64,000 nucleotides of DNA, taken from contig JACCGJ010001899.1 in NCBI GenBank assembly GCA_013407085.1, positions 1-64,000 on the forward strand, given 5' to 3'. The notes under the pieces were generated by a model, which did no database searches, was not told where the DNA came from, and saw nothing but the letters and a program-made list of their open reading frames with translations. The stretch is from Atriophallophorus winterbourni. Lineage: Eukaryota; Platyhelminthes; Trematoda; Plagiorchiida; Microphallidae. Position 1 is the first letter of the stretch. Each line of letters starts with the position of its first letter. A program made the translations under genes and the position numbers. Of this stretch, positions 47,051-58,800 are shown in pieces.

Positions 47051-48680
47051 TCGTTTTTTCAAATCAATATGGAACCTTTTTTGTTATTTTAAACTTTTCA
47101 ACATATTTCTATGTAATCGTAGGACGATAGATGCCCCACACTCTTTAAATGCTGTGCAAATTTTAAAAATTGAAGATTTGCTGCGCCGGTCAGAAAATTG
47201 AAAAGAAAACTTCTGTATGTTGATTTTTACAATTCGTCAACTTTTATCACATCGCTTAATACCGGTGTAGACAAAGTCGAAGCTTTTCTGGAATTGAATG
47301 TGGATGACAATCTCAAATTTTTCGAATTAAACTCTTTTGTAATATTCAATACCTGCATTGAAAACTTATGTGGTTAAATTATTTTGATTCGCTGAAAATT
47401 TCTTCTAATTCTTGTTCTTCTATATGACTTTACATTGAGGAATATACGGAGCGATCATATTCAGATCTGTTGAATTGTATCTCTGAATTAATACATTTGC
47501 TTGATGTGCGTAATCAAAAAGTGACACGCGGATATACTTGTTTTAAGTTCTTGTGTTGATAGTCGACGCCATCTTTGTTTCATTGGAATTCCCTACCCCA
47601 ACATGTGGTGGTCTTTTCTTGCCCAGCGGTGTTCATGGCGGAACTGTACTTACTCATGCAAAAGAACAACATTCGTGTACGTTACATTCGATATTCTCTA
47701 TTACGTTCATACTATTTTATTTTTCCCCTTTGCATTCATACCTTAATCCTTGATGATGTGCAGTATTTATTTTTCCCCTTTCCATTCATACATTAATATT
47801 TGATGATGTAAAGTATTAAATTTGTTTAACTATAAATCCTTGTATACTTATGTTCTGTAACTCATGAATAAATTCAGCAATGAACTTGTAGTGGGGTGTG
47901 TGCGATGGCATTCATATTTTTCTAGATATTTCAATCGATTAGTTTACCTTGTTTTTTCAAGTATTTTGATTATCATGCATTCAATCGTTCGATAGCTTGT
48001 TCAAAACTGCTGAATTGTTCAACTTCGCAAATTATCCATGCAATCACGTTCTAATTCCTTGCACACATATCGCAGTTGTCCCCGATTTGATGATCCTTTT
48101 GATGATGCTACAATTGACGGGAACGGTTGTGGACCTCAAAAGTTCTTCAGGGTTCATCGATTGACCTTAGGTTGGTAAACACCGGAAGTGAAAATAGTGC
48201 TCGAAAATCAAGCTGTTTAATCTGACAAAAAGTACTTGTTGAGCAAATTAACGGGTGTGTCACATTCCCCATACTTTGCTCATCCATGAATGCCGTGAGT
48301 GCCTAACGAAGAATCGGTTTCTGATTCTCTGTTCGAACATCGTGTTTCGTTGTACGAAACCCATGTAACAGTTGCGCTCAAGTATAACATTTGTTTACCA
48401 CTATACCACTAATTCTATGCGAATTGAACTGTCTTCACCTGATAACGGCAAACGGCCGGAATCAGGTAGTGGTGTGTAAGTGCGGGGGATATGAGTAACA
48501 CATTACATTGGTCATCCGTAATCACCTTAAGTGGTTGATAAAAAAATAACATTATGATGCTGTGGTTGAAAATCGTGGTTCGTTGTACGATACCTATTTC
48601 TAATTGCTAAACTAAGCTAAAACGTCGATGAGCACAGGTTTATGGGATATATTTCACTTGTAAATATCATTTTATGTCAA
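47050..48680. other. No gene seen
   Basis: Unassigned apart from the tandem duplication at 47713-47816. Confidence 0.35.
47713..47816. repeat. Two tandem copies of a 50-bp unit
   Basis: The block TTATTTTTCCCCTTTSCATT through TTGATGATGT is repeated at a 50-bp period (anchors at 47721 and 47771) with a few mismatches. Confidence 0.8.
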
Positions 48681-48687
48681 AGGGACG

Positions 48688-49262
48688 TGTATTGTCTGTG
48701 AACGTGAGTTACGACGTAGTCCAACCGTTTCTTATTTCGAAATTCAAAACAACGATTGGGATATTCTACGGTACTGTAATTAACAACAATTACAACAAAA
48801 ATAACTATACAAACCTTAATTGTATAGGAACGTCACAGCAACAATGGAGCCAAATACTCCAGAATCAAATTCAATTCAAACAAAAGACGACCTGATATAA
48901 AAATAATAAGAATCGATTTACCAAAATGTCGTCCAAACTTTCTGTGACAATCAAAAATGACACTCAAAATAGCGTCCAAATTCAAGCAAAATACTGAAGC
49001 CCAAAATGGCAACCAAATTCCGCAACAATGACCGACAATGGCAGAAACAATAAATTAAAACAAACATTTGACCGAAGGCGTGTACAGAAAAGATTTACAA
49101 TAACAGAAATAATTACAAAAAGAAAAGTTTTATATCAAAATACTGTAGGAAAATTAAACACAAGCAAAATCTATTACACAAAATTCAGGTTTTGTAACTA
49201 GGTTCAAAATAAAAGGAATGTTGAAGGGAAAGGAAGAATTTCAAACTACTTTGAACCTTACA
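48688..49262 (-). repeat. Pao-2 3' LTR
   Basis: 575 bp. On minus it starts TGTAAGGTTC and ends GACAATACA. Preceded on minus by GGTCGGAGG, a short purine-rich stretch. Confidence 0.92.
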
Positions 49263-49466
49263 CCTCCGACCAAATTCTTTCTAGGGCTCAACTGTACAAC
49301 GCTTGTTCAACGAATTCCCTAATGAATTCAGAGCAGCAAATGACTTTATTTAGTGGCGAGTCACTTCCGCCACATTACATCACCATCATTGGATATTAGT
49401 AGCTTTTTATAGAGAATGCGGTTGCAAGCCGCAGACTCACCACATCCTCCGGTGATGCTTCTTGCC

Positions 49467-51419
49467 TTATAAAGAAGAGTTGTCCTGATCCTTACCCAAG
49501 TCACCCACCTCTTGGGACCCTTCTAACAAACATACTTTACGAATATCACGCCGGATCACGTCATCCCTTGTTCGTATGCTGACCGTTCGTACCAAACCAT
49601 CATCATTTACTTCCGCTGTCTCAATAATACCAAGCGGCCGCGACATTTTCGACAATTCTTCAGACACAACCGATACTACATCACCGGGAATCAAATTGTG
49701 ACGTGTGTTGATCCATCGTTGTCGTTCTTGTGTCTGTGCGGTGAGAACACTTACATGATTAACAACTGTCGCACAATCGGTTGGTCCCTGTAGCACCCAT
49801 CCAAGTAACGTCTTGGTAGCGAATGGCTGCTTTCGACCACCTACGCGTTGTTCAAGCACCCAATGCGCTTCCGGTACGTTACAGCCAATAAGCAAAGTTA
49901 TTTCTCTCCCCACATTTTCTGAAAACTTCAGATCTTTCAAATGTGCATACCTCGTGCTGATCATATTTGGAGATTTCAGCACTGCTTCAGGTAACTTTGA
50001 AACCGTGTAAGCTTCAGCAACATGAATTATTTCATCACTGTCTACCGAATGCACATCGAAACTTAACAACGAACTTTTCAACTTTCGATGAAGACCAAGT
50101 GTTGCTATCGACACATCAACTGGCGCACTAGGCATACAAAATTTCTCAACAAAACTCTGCGAGATCAAAGTTGTATCAGAGCCATTATCAAGTAAAGCCA
50201 CGGCTGGAACAAGTCCAACTGGCGTGTCAATGTTCACTGTCAGGTAGCCTAAGCTTACTGCTGTACTGAGAGCAGTAACACTGCAGTTTATACTTTTCAG
50301 TTGCTCATTAGGACGATCATAATGCAGCGAAGAATGGTGTCGTCTATTACAACCTTCAACGGAACAAGTATTCGTAATCTTGCAATCGAATGCCCTGTGA
50401 GACCGGCATAAGCAAACGTAACATATTCCATGCTGCTTAGCCATATTCCATCTGGCTTTTACGTCAGCCTCCTGATAAACAGGACAATCTTCTATCTTAT
50501 GAGGTCCTCTACATTGAAAACATTCAACCAGCATTGGCCTCGGTTCCCTCGTAGTCATAAACACCCTCCTTTCATCTTGCATTCTTGGTTTCTCTGATGG
50601 CTTCGAAGAGACAGATGTCCTATCTATTAGCATGCCAAATCTGCTCCTGGCAATTCTTGCTCTCCGAGATACGAACTCGGTCAGACTGGCAAAATCAACT
50701 TCTGACCCGTCAGCAAGCATTGTATCCGCTGCGTCAGCCCACTGCTGTTGTAACGCAACAGGGAAGCATTTCACTAATCCTTCCAAAGTTGTGACTGAAT
50801 TCAAATCAGCGTCACACTTCATTTGCGTCAATGTGATTTGGCAATTTTCCATTTTTATGGCCAAATCAGACAAACAATCGACTTTGTTGGAAAGTCTTCT
50901 AGCTTCATCAAGCAACTCCTCTAATGTTGATCTGGCAATTACATGTGGTAGTCCAAACAAGTCTTTCAAAATCTTCTTTGCCCGCGTATAACCCTCAGTG
51001 GGTTGTAGCATGACACATGCATCAATTGCTTTTCGAGCCTTGCCCCGACAGTAATACAATAAATACAACAGTCGCTGGCCTGGATCCATAAGCCTCGACT
51101 CAACGTAACATTCAAACTGTTTCAGAAACTTCCAATAGTCTATCGGATTACCGTCGAAGTAGGATAATTCTACTTTAGGCAATCCCATACTCATGTTCAT
51201 CGCTGGTTGCAAATAGCTTACCGCCGAGTCGAACCCTTCAGTTTTGCTACTTGTACCGGCGATCAAGTTTACTTCTTCAGCGACTCCTCGTCGTTCCTTT
51301 GTCAAGCGCTCTATCGTTGATCTAGCAGCATCTAAATCGCGCTTTAATTGTAACACTTGTTGAGAACTCGCAATGCTATCTCTATCATCATCGTTTTCCT
51401 TAGAAGCTATCTTAGGCAT
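49467..51419 (-). CDS. Pao-2 Gag-protease-integrase C-terminus fusion
   Basis: The frame is open from 51485, but the first ATG is at 51419, giving 650 residues. A charged start with coiled-coil-like KRDLDAARSTIERLTKERR comes first. The Pao gag domain (DUF1759) starts at about 80 (LPKVELSYFDGNPIDYWKF). A first knuckle at about 300 is CFQCRGPHKIEDC and a canonical CCHC follows at about 332 (CYVCLCRSHRAFDC). The retropeptidase (DUF1758) has LLDNGSD at about 409, then LLIGCNVPEAHWVLEQR and LLGWVLQGP. The last 88 residues (RQRWINTRHNLIPGDVV to RRDIRKVCLLEG) are the DUF5641 domain that normally ends Pao integrases. The joint near 49730 removes RT to integrase core while keeping the frame. Confidence 0.92.
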   Translation of the reverse strand: MPKIASKENDDDRDSIASSQQVLQLKRDLDAARSTIERLTKERRGVAEEVNLIAGTSSKTEGFDSAVSYLQPAMNMSMGLPKVELSYFDGNPIDYWKFLKQFECYVESRLMDPGQRLLYLLYYCRGKARKAIDACVMLQPTEGYTRAKKILKDLFGLPHVIARSTLEELLDEARRLSNKVDCLSDLAIKMENCQITLTQMKCDADLNSVTTLEGLVKCFPVALQQQWADAADTMLADGSEVDFASLTEFVSRRARIARSRFGMLIDRTSVSSKPSEKPRMQDERRVFMTTREPRPMLVECFQCRGPHKIEDCPVYQEADVKARWNMAKQHGICYVCLCRSHRAFDCKITNTCSVEGCNRRHHSSLHYDRPNEQLKSINCSVTALSTAVSLGYLTVNIDTPVGLVPAVALLDNGSDTTLISQSFVEKFCMPSAPVDVSIATLGLHRKLKSSLLSFDVHSVDSDEIIHVAEAYTVSKLPEAVLKSPNMISTRYAHLKDLKFSENVGREITLLIGCNVPEAHWVLEQRVGGRKQPFATKTLLGWVLQGPTDCATVVNHVSVLTAQTQERQRWINTRHNLIPGDVVSVVSEELSKMSRPLGIIETAEVNDDGLVRTVSIRTRDDVIRRDIRKVCLLEGSQEVGDLGKDQDNSSL

Positions 51420-51750
51420 ACTAGATGAAATATAAAACAATGTTCCAAAACGACAAAAAATAAATAAAAAAGGGGACGTCACCAAAGTTGTGAACAGGGA
51501 TTGACTGTCAAATGTTCAATGTCACGACGATCGGGGAGTCCTTCGCCAATTTTGCTCAATATAGCTTCGATTGAACGAACCAAATGCGTATTTTCTCCGG
51601 TTGAGACAAATACTGTACCAGTCAGAAGACAAGTTGTGATACGAATCCAATTGAAACGATCCAACTTGAGCACAGAAACCGAATTGATGCAATTCACGAA
51701 TTGTGTACTTCTCGCCAAGTTCGAGAAGAATCAAATTCCAAATTAAGTAC

Positions 51751-52325
51751 TGTATTGTCTGTGACGTGAGTTACGCGTAGTCCACCCGTTTCTTATTTCG
51801 ATAAATTCAAAACAACGATTGGGATATTCTACGGTACTGTAATTAACAACAATTACAACAAAATTAACTATACAAACCTTAATTGTATAGGAACGTCACA
51901 GCAACAATGGAGCCAAATACTCCAGAATCAAATTCAATTCAAACAAAAGACGACCTGATATAAAAATAATAAGAATCGATTTACCAAAATGTCGTCCAAA
52001 CTTTCTGTGACAATCAAAAATGACACTCAAAATAGCGTCCAAATTCAAGCAAAATACTGAAGCCCAAAATGGCAACCAAATTCCGCAACAATGACCGACA
52101 ATGGCAAAAACAATAAATTAAAACAAACATTTGACCGAAGGCGTGTACAGAAAAGATTTACAATAACAGAAATAATTACAAAAAGAAAAGTTTTATATCA
52201 AAATACTGTAGGAAAATTAAACACAAGCAAAATCTATTACACAAAATTCAGGTTTTGTAACTAGGTTCAAAATAAAAGGAATGTTGAAGGAAAAGGAAGA
52301 ATTTCAAACTACTTTGAACCTTACA
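51751..52325 (-). repeat. Pao-2 5' LTR
   Basis: 575 bp. The sequence just inside it on minus (GTACTTAATTTGGAATTTG) resembles the same place in Pao-1 (GTACTCAATTGGATTCG), suggesting a shared primer-site layout. Confidence 0.92.
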
Positions 52326-52429
52326 GGACGGTGACAATGCTTGTCATTCCTTCATAGTCCTTGTTTCACTATTTTCATTGAAACAAACTTTATTTTTATT
52401 CTCCTCATCGTAATAAGCCGCTGATCTGC

Positions 52430-53080
52430 CAATCATCGAATTTTACCGACAAAAGTGGAAAACTGTCAGTATCTATCATTAGGCGACCAATATTTGCAGT
52501 CGAAAGACGAATATCTTAATGCAATATGAATGTTGTAGATAGCAGCAACGGGGATGTGGAGAATATATTTACCTTCCCATTACACCAAAAATTATAACCT
52601 CAAGTAATACCAAAGTGACCGAAAGATACACTATGATTCAGCAGTCTCAAATCAACAAAAAATTTCAATAAGAAATTCACCGTTATTCTTGTCAAATGCA
52701 TTTGCATTAACGTATCAGTCTATTCATTTTTAATGATCCGCGTGCATAATACAATCAAACAAGTTTGGGCAGAAAAAGTGATTCACTAGCAGGAAAGAAA
52801 ATTCGAACTAATAACATCGAATTCCACATGAGTCTAAATCTAGGTATATCGTTTCTAACTTGCCCAATCGCTCCGTCGAACCAGGTTCGTCTAAAGCTTT
52901 ATTCGTATCTGCTGCAAGTTTATTGAGTTCATTCAAATCAGCTCAAAATTTAATCTTTTTGGTTTGTCTTTACGAATTTTGTCGCGTACACGATTTACTA
53001 AGAAAACGTTTTGTCCAGCAATCTGAAGACTTCCAACGATAATTTTTGGTGCAATATTGCCACGGGAAAGCGTTGCTGCT
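52430..53080 (-). mobile_element. LINE 5' fragment, inverted relative to copy B
   Basis: The reverse complement matches 2150-2770 of copy A (LINE ORF1-like and 5' part), including GGTATTACTTGAGGTTATAA and the ORF1-like reading DKIRK. About half of this stretch also matches 54521-54840 on +, so it forms a spaced inverted repeat next to copy B. Confidence 0.65.
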
Positions 53081-53170
53081 AATCTCTGTAATGAACATGT
53101 AGGAAAATAAGCAAAATTTACGTGGTCTTAAGGATCAGAATGATGAGTCGATTCACAAATAGCAACTGAA

Positions 53171-54110
53171 ACTTGTTCGATATAACGTTTCGCGATTCTC
53201 GGACAACATAAAGATATTGAGTTATATCGGTAGCCAAGGAGACAGTCTGCTATTAAAAAAGGATCTTGATACGCTTAACAATGGGTCGTCAAAGAGTTAA
53301 CTGCCATTTAACTTCAACAAATATAGGTTCATGAACAGGGAAAATGGAGTAGATTTCATATATCGGTAAGTTTAACATGTCCCTGAAATTTGCAGTGTAG
53401 ATTCAGATGTCAGAATAGGCTCCGATTTGGAATACGCACTTCCAACGTTCGCTGCCTTTAGAAATGCAACATGTGCCCCCGACCTACTTAAACGGGTATT
53501 TGGGAAATTTTCGACCAAGATATGGCCAAGGATCATGAATATATTCTTGAGACCTCTCATTGAATACGGTTTGCAGACATGGTATCCATGACTCAAGATG
53601 GATGTAGAACTTATGCAGCGAATATATCACCGCTTAAGAAAACTAGTTCTCAGCTCACCTTGGGTTGTTCCACATTCCCTATGGACGAATCAAAAGAGAC
53701 GTACCCCTAATTTATTAAAAATTCCCTAATCGTTTACAGAGCTGAGCCAAGCGAAATGTTACGAGGAATATTCTGACACAGGAATATATGCTGGTTGAGT
53801 AACTTCTATGGCCGTGAGCGGTGCCGAAGGCGTACCTGCTATTTTCCTTTGTTAACAGAACGTTCCGAAATGTCACGTTGGGACGGAAGGTTTTTCATAT
53901 ATTCGTTTGTCCAGACTTTCTGAATAATCTGGCAGAAAAAGCTTAGAGCATCTGGCTTGATCTTTGTTTCGGAGTAACAAAGAATTCCATATCATCCAAA
54001 CATATACAAAATGAATATCATTCAACAAACATATACAAAAATGAAAACCTTGTTATATATACAGACAGCACTGTAACTGACATCTAAAGATTTGCGGGTA
54101 TCAAATGCGC
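53171..54110 (+). mobile_element. CR1-like LINE remnant (copy B of 426-1480)
   Basis: The catalytic box is lost (FSDN near 53195). The RT C-terminal readings LRPLIEYGLQTWYP, KMDVELMQRIYHR and VVPHSLWTNQK are clearer than in copy A. Confidence 0.65.
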
Positions 54111-54520
54111 TAAATGAATAAGTTCGTGACAACTCGTTTTATTAGGGTCAATCGCTTTATAGAACATCACTCACTTTAAAATGTTGTACCTTCCGAGCTT
54201 CGGAAGGTTGTAAGTGTCGTACGTTACGGAAAATTTACTGATCCCATCAGAAATTCATATCATAGAGAAAATATCTTTCGATTGAAAATATCTTTAAGAC
54301 TGATGAATAAATTCCGATGCGTATGAACGGGAGAGAATCGAAGGTAAATGTAACTTTGGATAAATAATTTAATAGCTTGAAATATAGAACGGTTGAAATT
54401 CCAGCAAACCGATTTAAAATCGACGTCAAAAACGGACTCAGACATTCTGAGTTCTAAGTTCTGTGTAGTCATGAAATACATGGACATTATTTTAAAACAG
54501 CAGTTGCAACAATCCTTCCT

Positions 54521-55113
54521 TGGTTGATCGTATTAGACATGCGTATCTTTGATAACGAATTGATTGTTACCTTAGAGCAATTGTATCTTTCACAAATAGC
54601 GGTAAATTTGTTATTATAATTGTTGTTTTTTTGACACTGCTGAGTAATTGACTATATTTATTTTTCTTTGGTAATACTTGGGGTAATAATTTTCGGTGAT
54701 ATTGGAAGGTAATGCTAATCTCGAAGTTCCGTTACTCCTATCTACAAAACTCGCATGGCCTTAAAGAAAAAAAAGAATGAAGAAAACGGCCAGTTTTCCA
54801 CTTTTGTCAGTAATACTTGAAGCAATCGTTTATCTGTAGATCTATTTACGTCCAGGCCAATGATATCACTGACACACTTTGGTGCACTTTGACGCTCACA
54901 ACAGGAGACCAATGCATTTTTGGATTTATTTATCGTTCTCCAACCGCAACTCTTGACCTAAACAATAAACTGATTGATGTTTTGCGCGTTTTGTAGCAAA
55001 GCGGTACAATACTCAAATATTAATAATGGTGGATTCCAACTTTCTCTAGCTCTATAGCCGGAAAGATCATTCATCAGAGAAATTTGAAAATAAACTTCGA
55101 GCCGTTTTGGGTT
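54521..55113 (+). mobile_element. CR1-like LINE 5' part, truncated (copy B)
   Basis: Matches 2490-2967 of copy A: FGFIYRSPTATLD in the endonuclease, then a VDFN box for GDFN near 55025. RT is missing because the element jumps to sequence equivalent to about 6290 in copy A. Confidence 0.6.
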
Positions 55114-55605
55114 TTAGTTTAATCCTTCCCCGGAGCATATCTTCTTTAAAATTTAAGAAACAGAAATCCAAACATCTCAGTTGCAAACTTGAGCTTTACG
55201 TTAAAGTCTACGGTCGTCCGTCGGAAATAAAACCACGTGTGAGCATTTATGCTAATTTTTCCAGTGCTTAAAAAAGCATTTCTATCAGGCTTCACATTCA
55301 GTAAAAAATTTATGTCACAGTGATAAGCTGTACACGAGTGTGACCGAGGCTTTTTTTATCAAAAATTCAATTGTAACTTTACACCGAAAATCGTGAACAT
55401 TTCCCGTGTGAAAATTGCACCCAGATTCTGTTTACTCATGTGTCCGATTATGGCAAGGTTACTGAAATTTCTTCCAAATCACAAACATACTATTCTGAGC
55501 CCCATGCGGCTTCGACACATTTAAAAATAGTCAAAATATGAATTTAATGAAGCCAAACTTGAAACGTTTCATTCAAATTAAAAACACACAAAACCGGAGA
55601 AAGCG

Positions 55606-55839
55606 TTATGAGAAGTTTTTCTGTTTTGACATCAACATTATGTTCACCAGTCGTTTGTGATTATTTTGTCTTCGCAATGCACTCATCAGCACAAGTGGTG
55701 CATTCCAAAAAGGTCTTGTTATCCCCTTGTATTTCCTCATATCGATGCTAAATACTATCTGTACTAAATATGTACGATAGATTTTGTTAATCCTGGAACA
55801 TTCGAGCATATCGCTTCGCAGGGCCAGCATTTTCCTCAT
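55606..55839 (-). CDS. Terminal exon, copy B
   Basis: It follows CATTTTTTTAG and runs 77 codons to TAA. FWNAPLVLMS and NIMLMSKQKNF are shared with copy A. The rest is heavily substituted, mostly by replacement changes. Confidence 0.55.
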   Translation of the reverse strand: MRKMLALRSDMLECSRINKIYRTYLVQIVFSIDMRKYKGITRPFWNAPLVLMSALRRQNNHKRLVNIMLMSKQKNFS

Positions 55840-58800
55840 CTAAAAAAATGCAAAGAATTCAGTACTTAAAATTGAGCTAAAAATAGACCAGCTTCGCAAT
55901 ATAGAACTAATCACAAACCTCTCCACAAAATTCGGTTGGCATCGTGTTATCCTTAATCAATTGAGTTTCGAAAATAGCATGCAAATCTGTGAATTGATGA
56001 ACGTCAGAACACTGAATTAATTTCGATTATATAAAATAAACGATCGAGGGCATCGTTATTATAAGATTCATCCTTTATCTTTGTAATCAACCTTTTGTAA
56101 AAAATGTAACTTACTGACTCTGTGCGTTTCATTGCCATTGTGAACATAATCTGTAGGAAATGTATACATAAAGACGCATGCAGATTCCGTGAATGTATAA
56201 AAAAGCTTTTACATAAATATAACTTAAATTATTTGCGCATCCGAAGTAAAAAAATTCTTGAATTTTTCATTCATATTTAAGCAATCCGATGATATGAAGA
56301 ATCCTCATTTTTATACATTTCTATCACAAGCCACAAGATATTGCGACATGAACATAGAGGAGTCAAACATACAAATTGACCGGAGGAATTGGATGACACC
56401 ATTAAATAATACATATCAAATAATTGGCATAACAACATGAACATCAAGTGATACTCATGTCACCTGTCGATTATCACAGTCAGCGGTGGGTCAAAATATC
56501 TACGTTTCTCTAAATTCCAACACGATTCATAATCACCCGTCGAATTCATGTGAAAACCATACCTCAAGACAAATTACGTTTTGATCAGCCATATAAATAG
56601 ACTTTTACTATAGGAATAAATCGAAACACTTGATGTTTGTACATTCCAACACGTTTTACGTGACTTAGCAATCTGCTTTTTGAATATCGATGTTTAGCAC
56701 AGGGTACACAACGATATGTGTTAATCCGTTTCGTCGAATGAAATGATTATCCCTCCAAAATTGATCATGATATATTAAATTTGATCTACAATCGAAGCGA
56801 TCGAGATCTAGATCTTACAATTTGATGTGACAAGAAAATAAATTTCATGTTCAAGCATTTGATCACAACAGGTGTTAAGACGTCTGAATTCCAAGTTCGG
56901 AGAGAGCATGTGTAAGATAAATCGCTCCTTTTTAGCTTGTTAATATATTTTTTCTAATGCTAATAACATCCTGGTTTAACGGGTTATTACGATTGAGCGA
57001 CGTTACCTAATTGTTGCTTCGCGTTGGAAGACGGATGACAAAAACATTTGAGACGCAGATTCTCAGTTGACCTAAAATTCCACATTCGAATACTTTACCG
57101 ACGTAGTTATTTTTTAACACACCACAATGCTAACCACATGTCCAGACTGTGCACTCGGTAGTTTGCAAAATTGAATCCAAAATGGTTTCATTTTATTCGA
57201 ATAGTGCAGCGATAATATATGCGATCAGTAGCCAATTTAACTAAGTCTAATTATATAGTCTCCCATTGTACGGATGTTATCCTGTCATAAACAAGGTAAA
57301 TTCGAGAATGTTCACGCAATGTAGACCGTTTAAAACTCAAGGAATTGTTTTCCAGAAAGATGTGAACTCTTTTAATTTTTATCGAATAGCTTTGCTCAAA
57401 TTCCCTAGACGTTCATATTTTATGACGTGTTTATACAGCCCTCAAGTAGAGACGGTAATACTCATTTAAATCTATTCAAAAAAAGTGAAGAATTTTTAGC
57501 GATATCGGTATGTCAGGTTTCATATGTATATGGTTTCTACAAATGAACCAAGGTGTTCAATAACGAAATTACCAATTCCTTTTTGGCACGAGCTAAAATC
57601 TCATAAATACAACCAATGCACAGTGTTGCTCACATCCGCCGCGCTTGAATGGCCGTATTCTGTTGTAATATTTTTTCATTCGAAATAGCATATCAACTTT
57701 ATCTTGGAATACGCTGAGATGTAATTATTCAATATAAACAAAATATACAACGCATAAAACTTTATCGTACTTTTATTTCGGATAGTGTTTGTTTCTCACT
57801 ATGCCTTTTGAGTGAATGGTAATATTTTTCACATATTTATTTTGTCAATCAGTCAAACGATCATTCAAAATTACAATTCTAAAATAGAAACTCACAATAA
57901 TGTGGGTAAACCGGAGCAAACCAGACAGATACGTCTCTGCTGGTGAAAGAGAACAAATCTTCTCGAAGTTTCACGAGACCTTGTTCGCCGATGTATTGTT
58001 GAACATTCACATGCGGTGAGAATTGTAATTGAAACATCGCGACATATCCCGATTTGCCTTGATTGAACCATTTGAGAACCGAGCAATGATCCGAGGTTAG
58101 ATAACGAAATTGTGGCGCCTTATTTAGTTGTTTAATCAGCTGAAAATGTGAACAAAACGTTTAATTTAGTGTCCAAGATTCGAGATTCATGATTAACGGT
58201 TAAAAACTTGAATTGCTGTACACTACCATAGGATATACGTATGAAAATTAAAAACATCGTTACTTGTATGATCATATCCGTGTTCCTCAAAGGTGGAGAA
58301 AAAATAATCCCCAATGGCGACACAAACTGATGGATGAGGATCTTTGGATGGACGGTAGTTCCGTGTGTAAAACAAAAATATCTACATCAATAGGTAGGGG
58401 CCAATGCAGTAGTTCAATTCAATTCAACATAATAATTCGTAACCTGTGTGCTAGATCGCTCAGGTAACAAAGCTATTCTACGAAAAGCATACACGAACAG
58501 CAAAGAAGTGACGACGATATTTCAAACGTGACTTTGAGAATTGAAGGGTCAAAGGCTGGCTGCGTGTGAGGATAACGTAACCGAACTTGAAGAGGTGTTT
58601 GAGAGGGTGAAATTTCGCGTAGCTGTTTCGATATTTCAGAGTGAGATCGTTTAGGATACGTCTGCACTCGAAGGTGCGTGATCTAAGTCTGGTAAGTCGC
58701 TGCTCAAACATTGAATTATTTAATACGGTAACCATTTTGGTTGCGAAATGATAAATTCGTTCGAGGAGTAAGATGTTTTTATCCATCTATGGCGTCCAAG

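Larger units (their letters stand above)
48688..52325 (-). mobile_element. Pao-2: young Pao/BEL LTR element with deleted pol
   Basis: Bounded by two 575-bp LTRs and a 5-bp target duplication GGACG (48683-48687 and 52326-52330). By eye the LTRs differ at about 4 bases and 3-4 single-base indels, so insertion is recent. The internal part carries one intact ORF made of gag, protease and an integrase C-terminal domain. RT, RNase H and the integrase core are absent. LTRs are unrelated to those of Pao-1, so this is a separate family. Confidence 0.93.

Noticed and set aside
51420..51485. 22-codon extension of the Pao-2 ORF
   Set aside because: It starts at TTG. The first ATG is at 51419.
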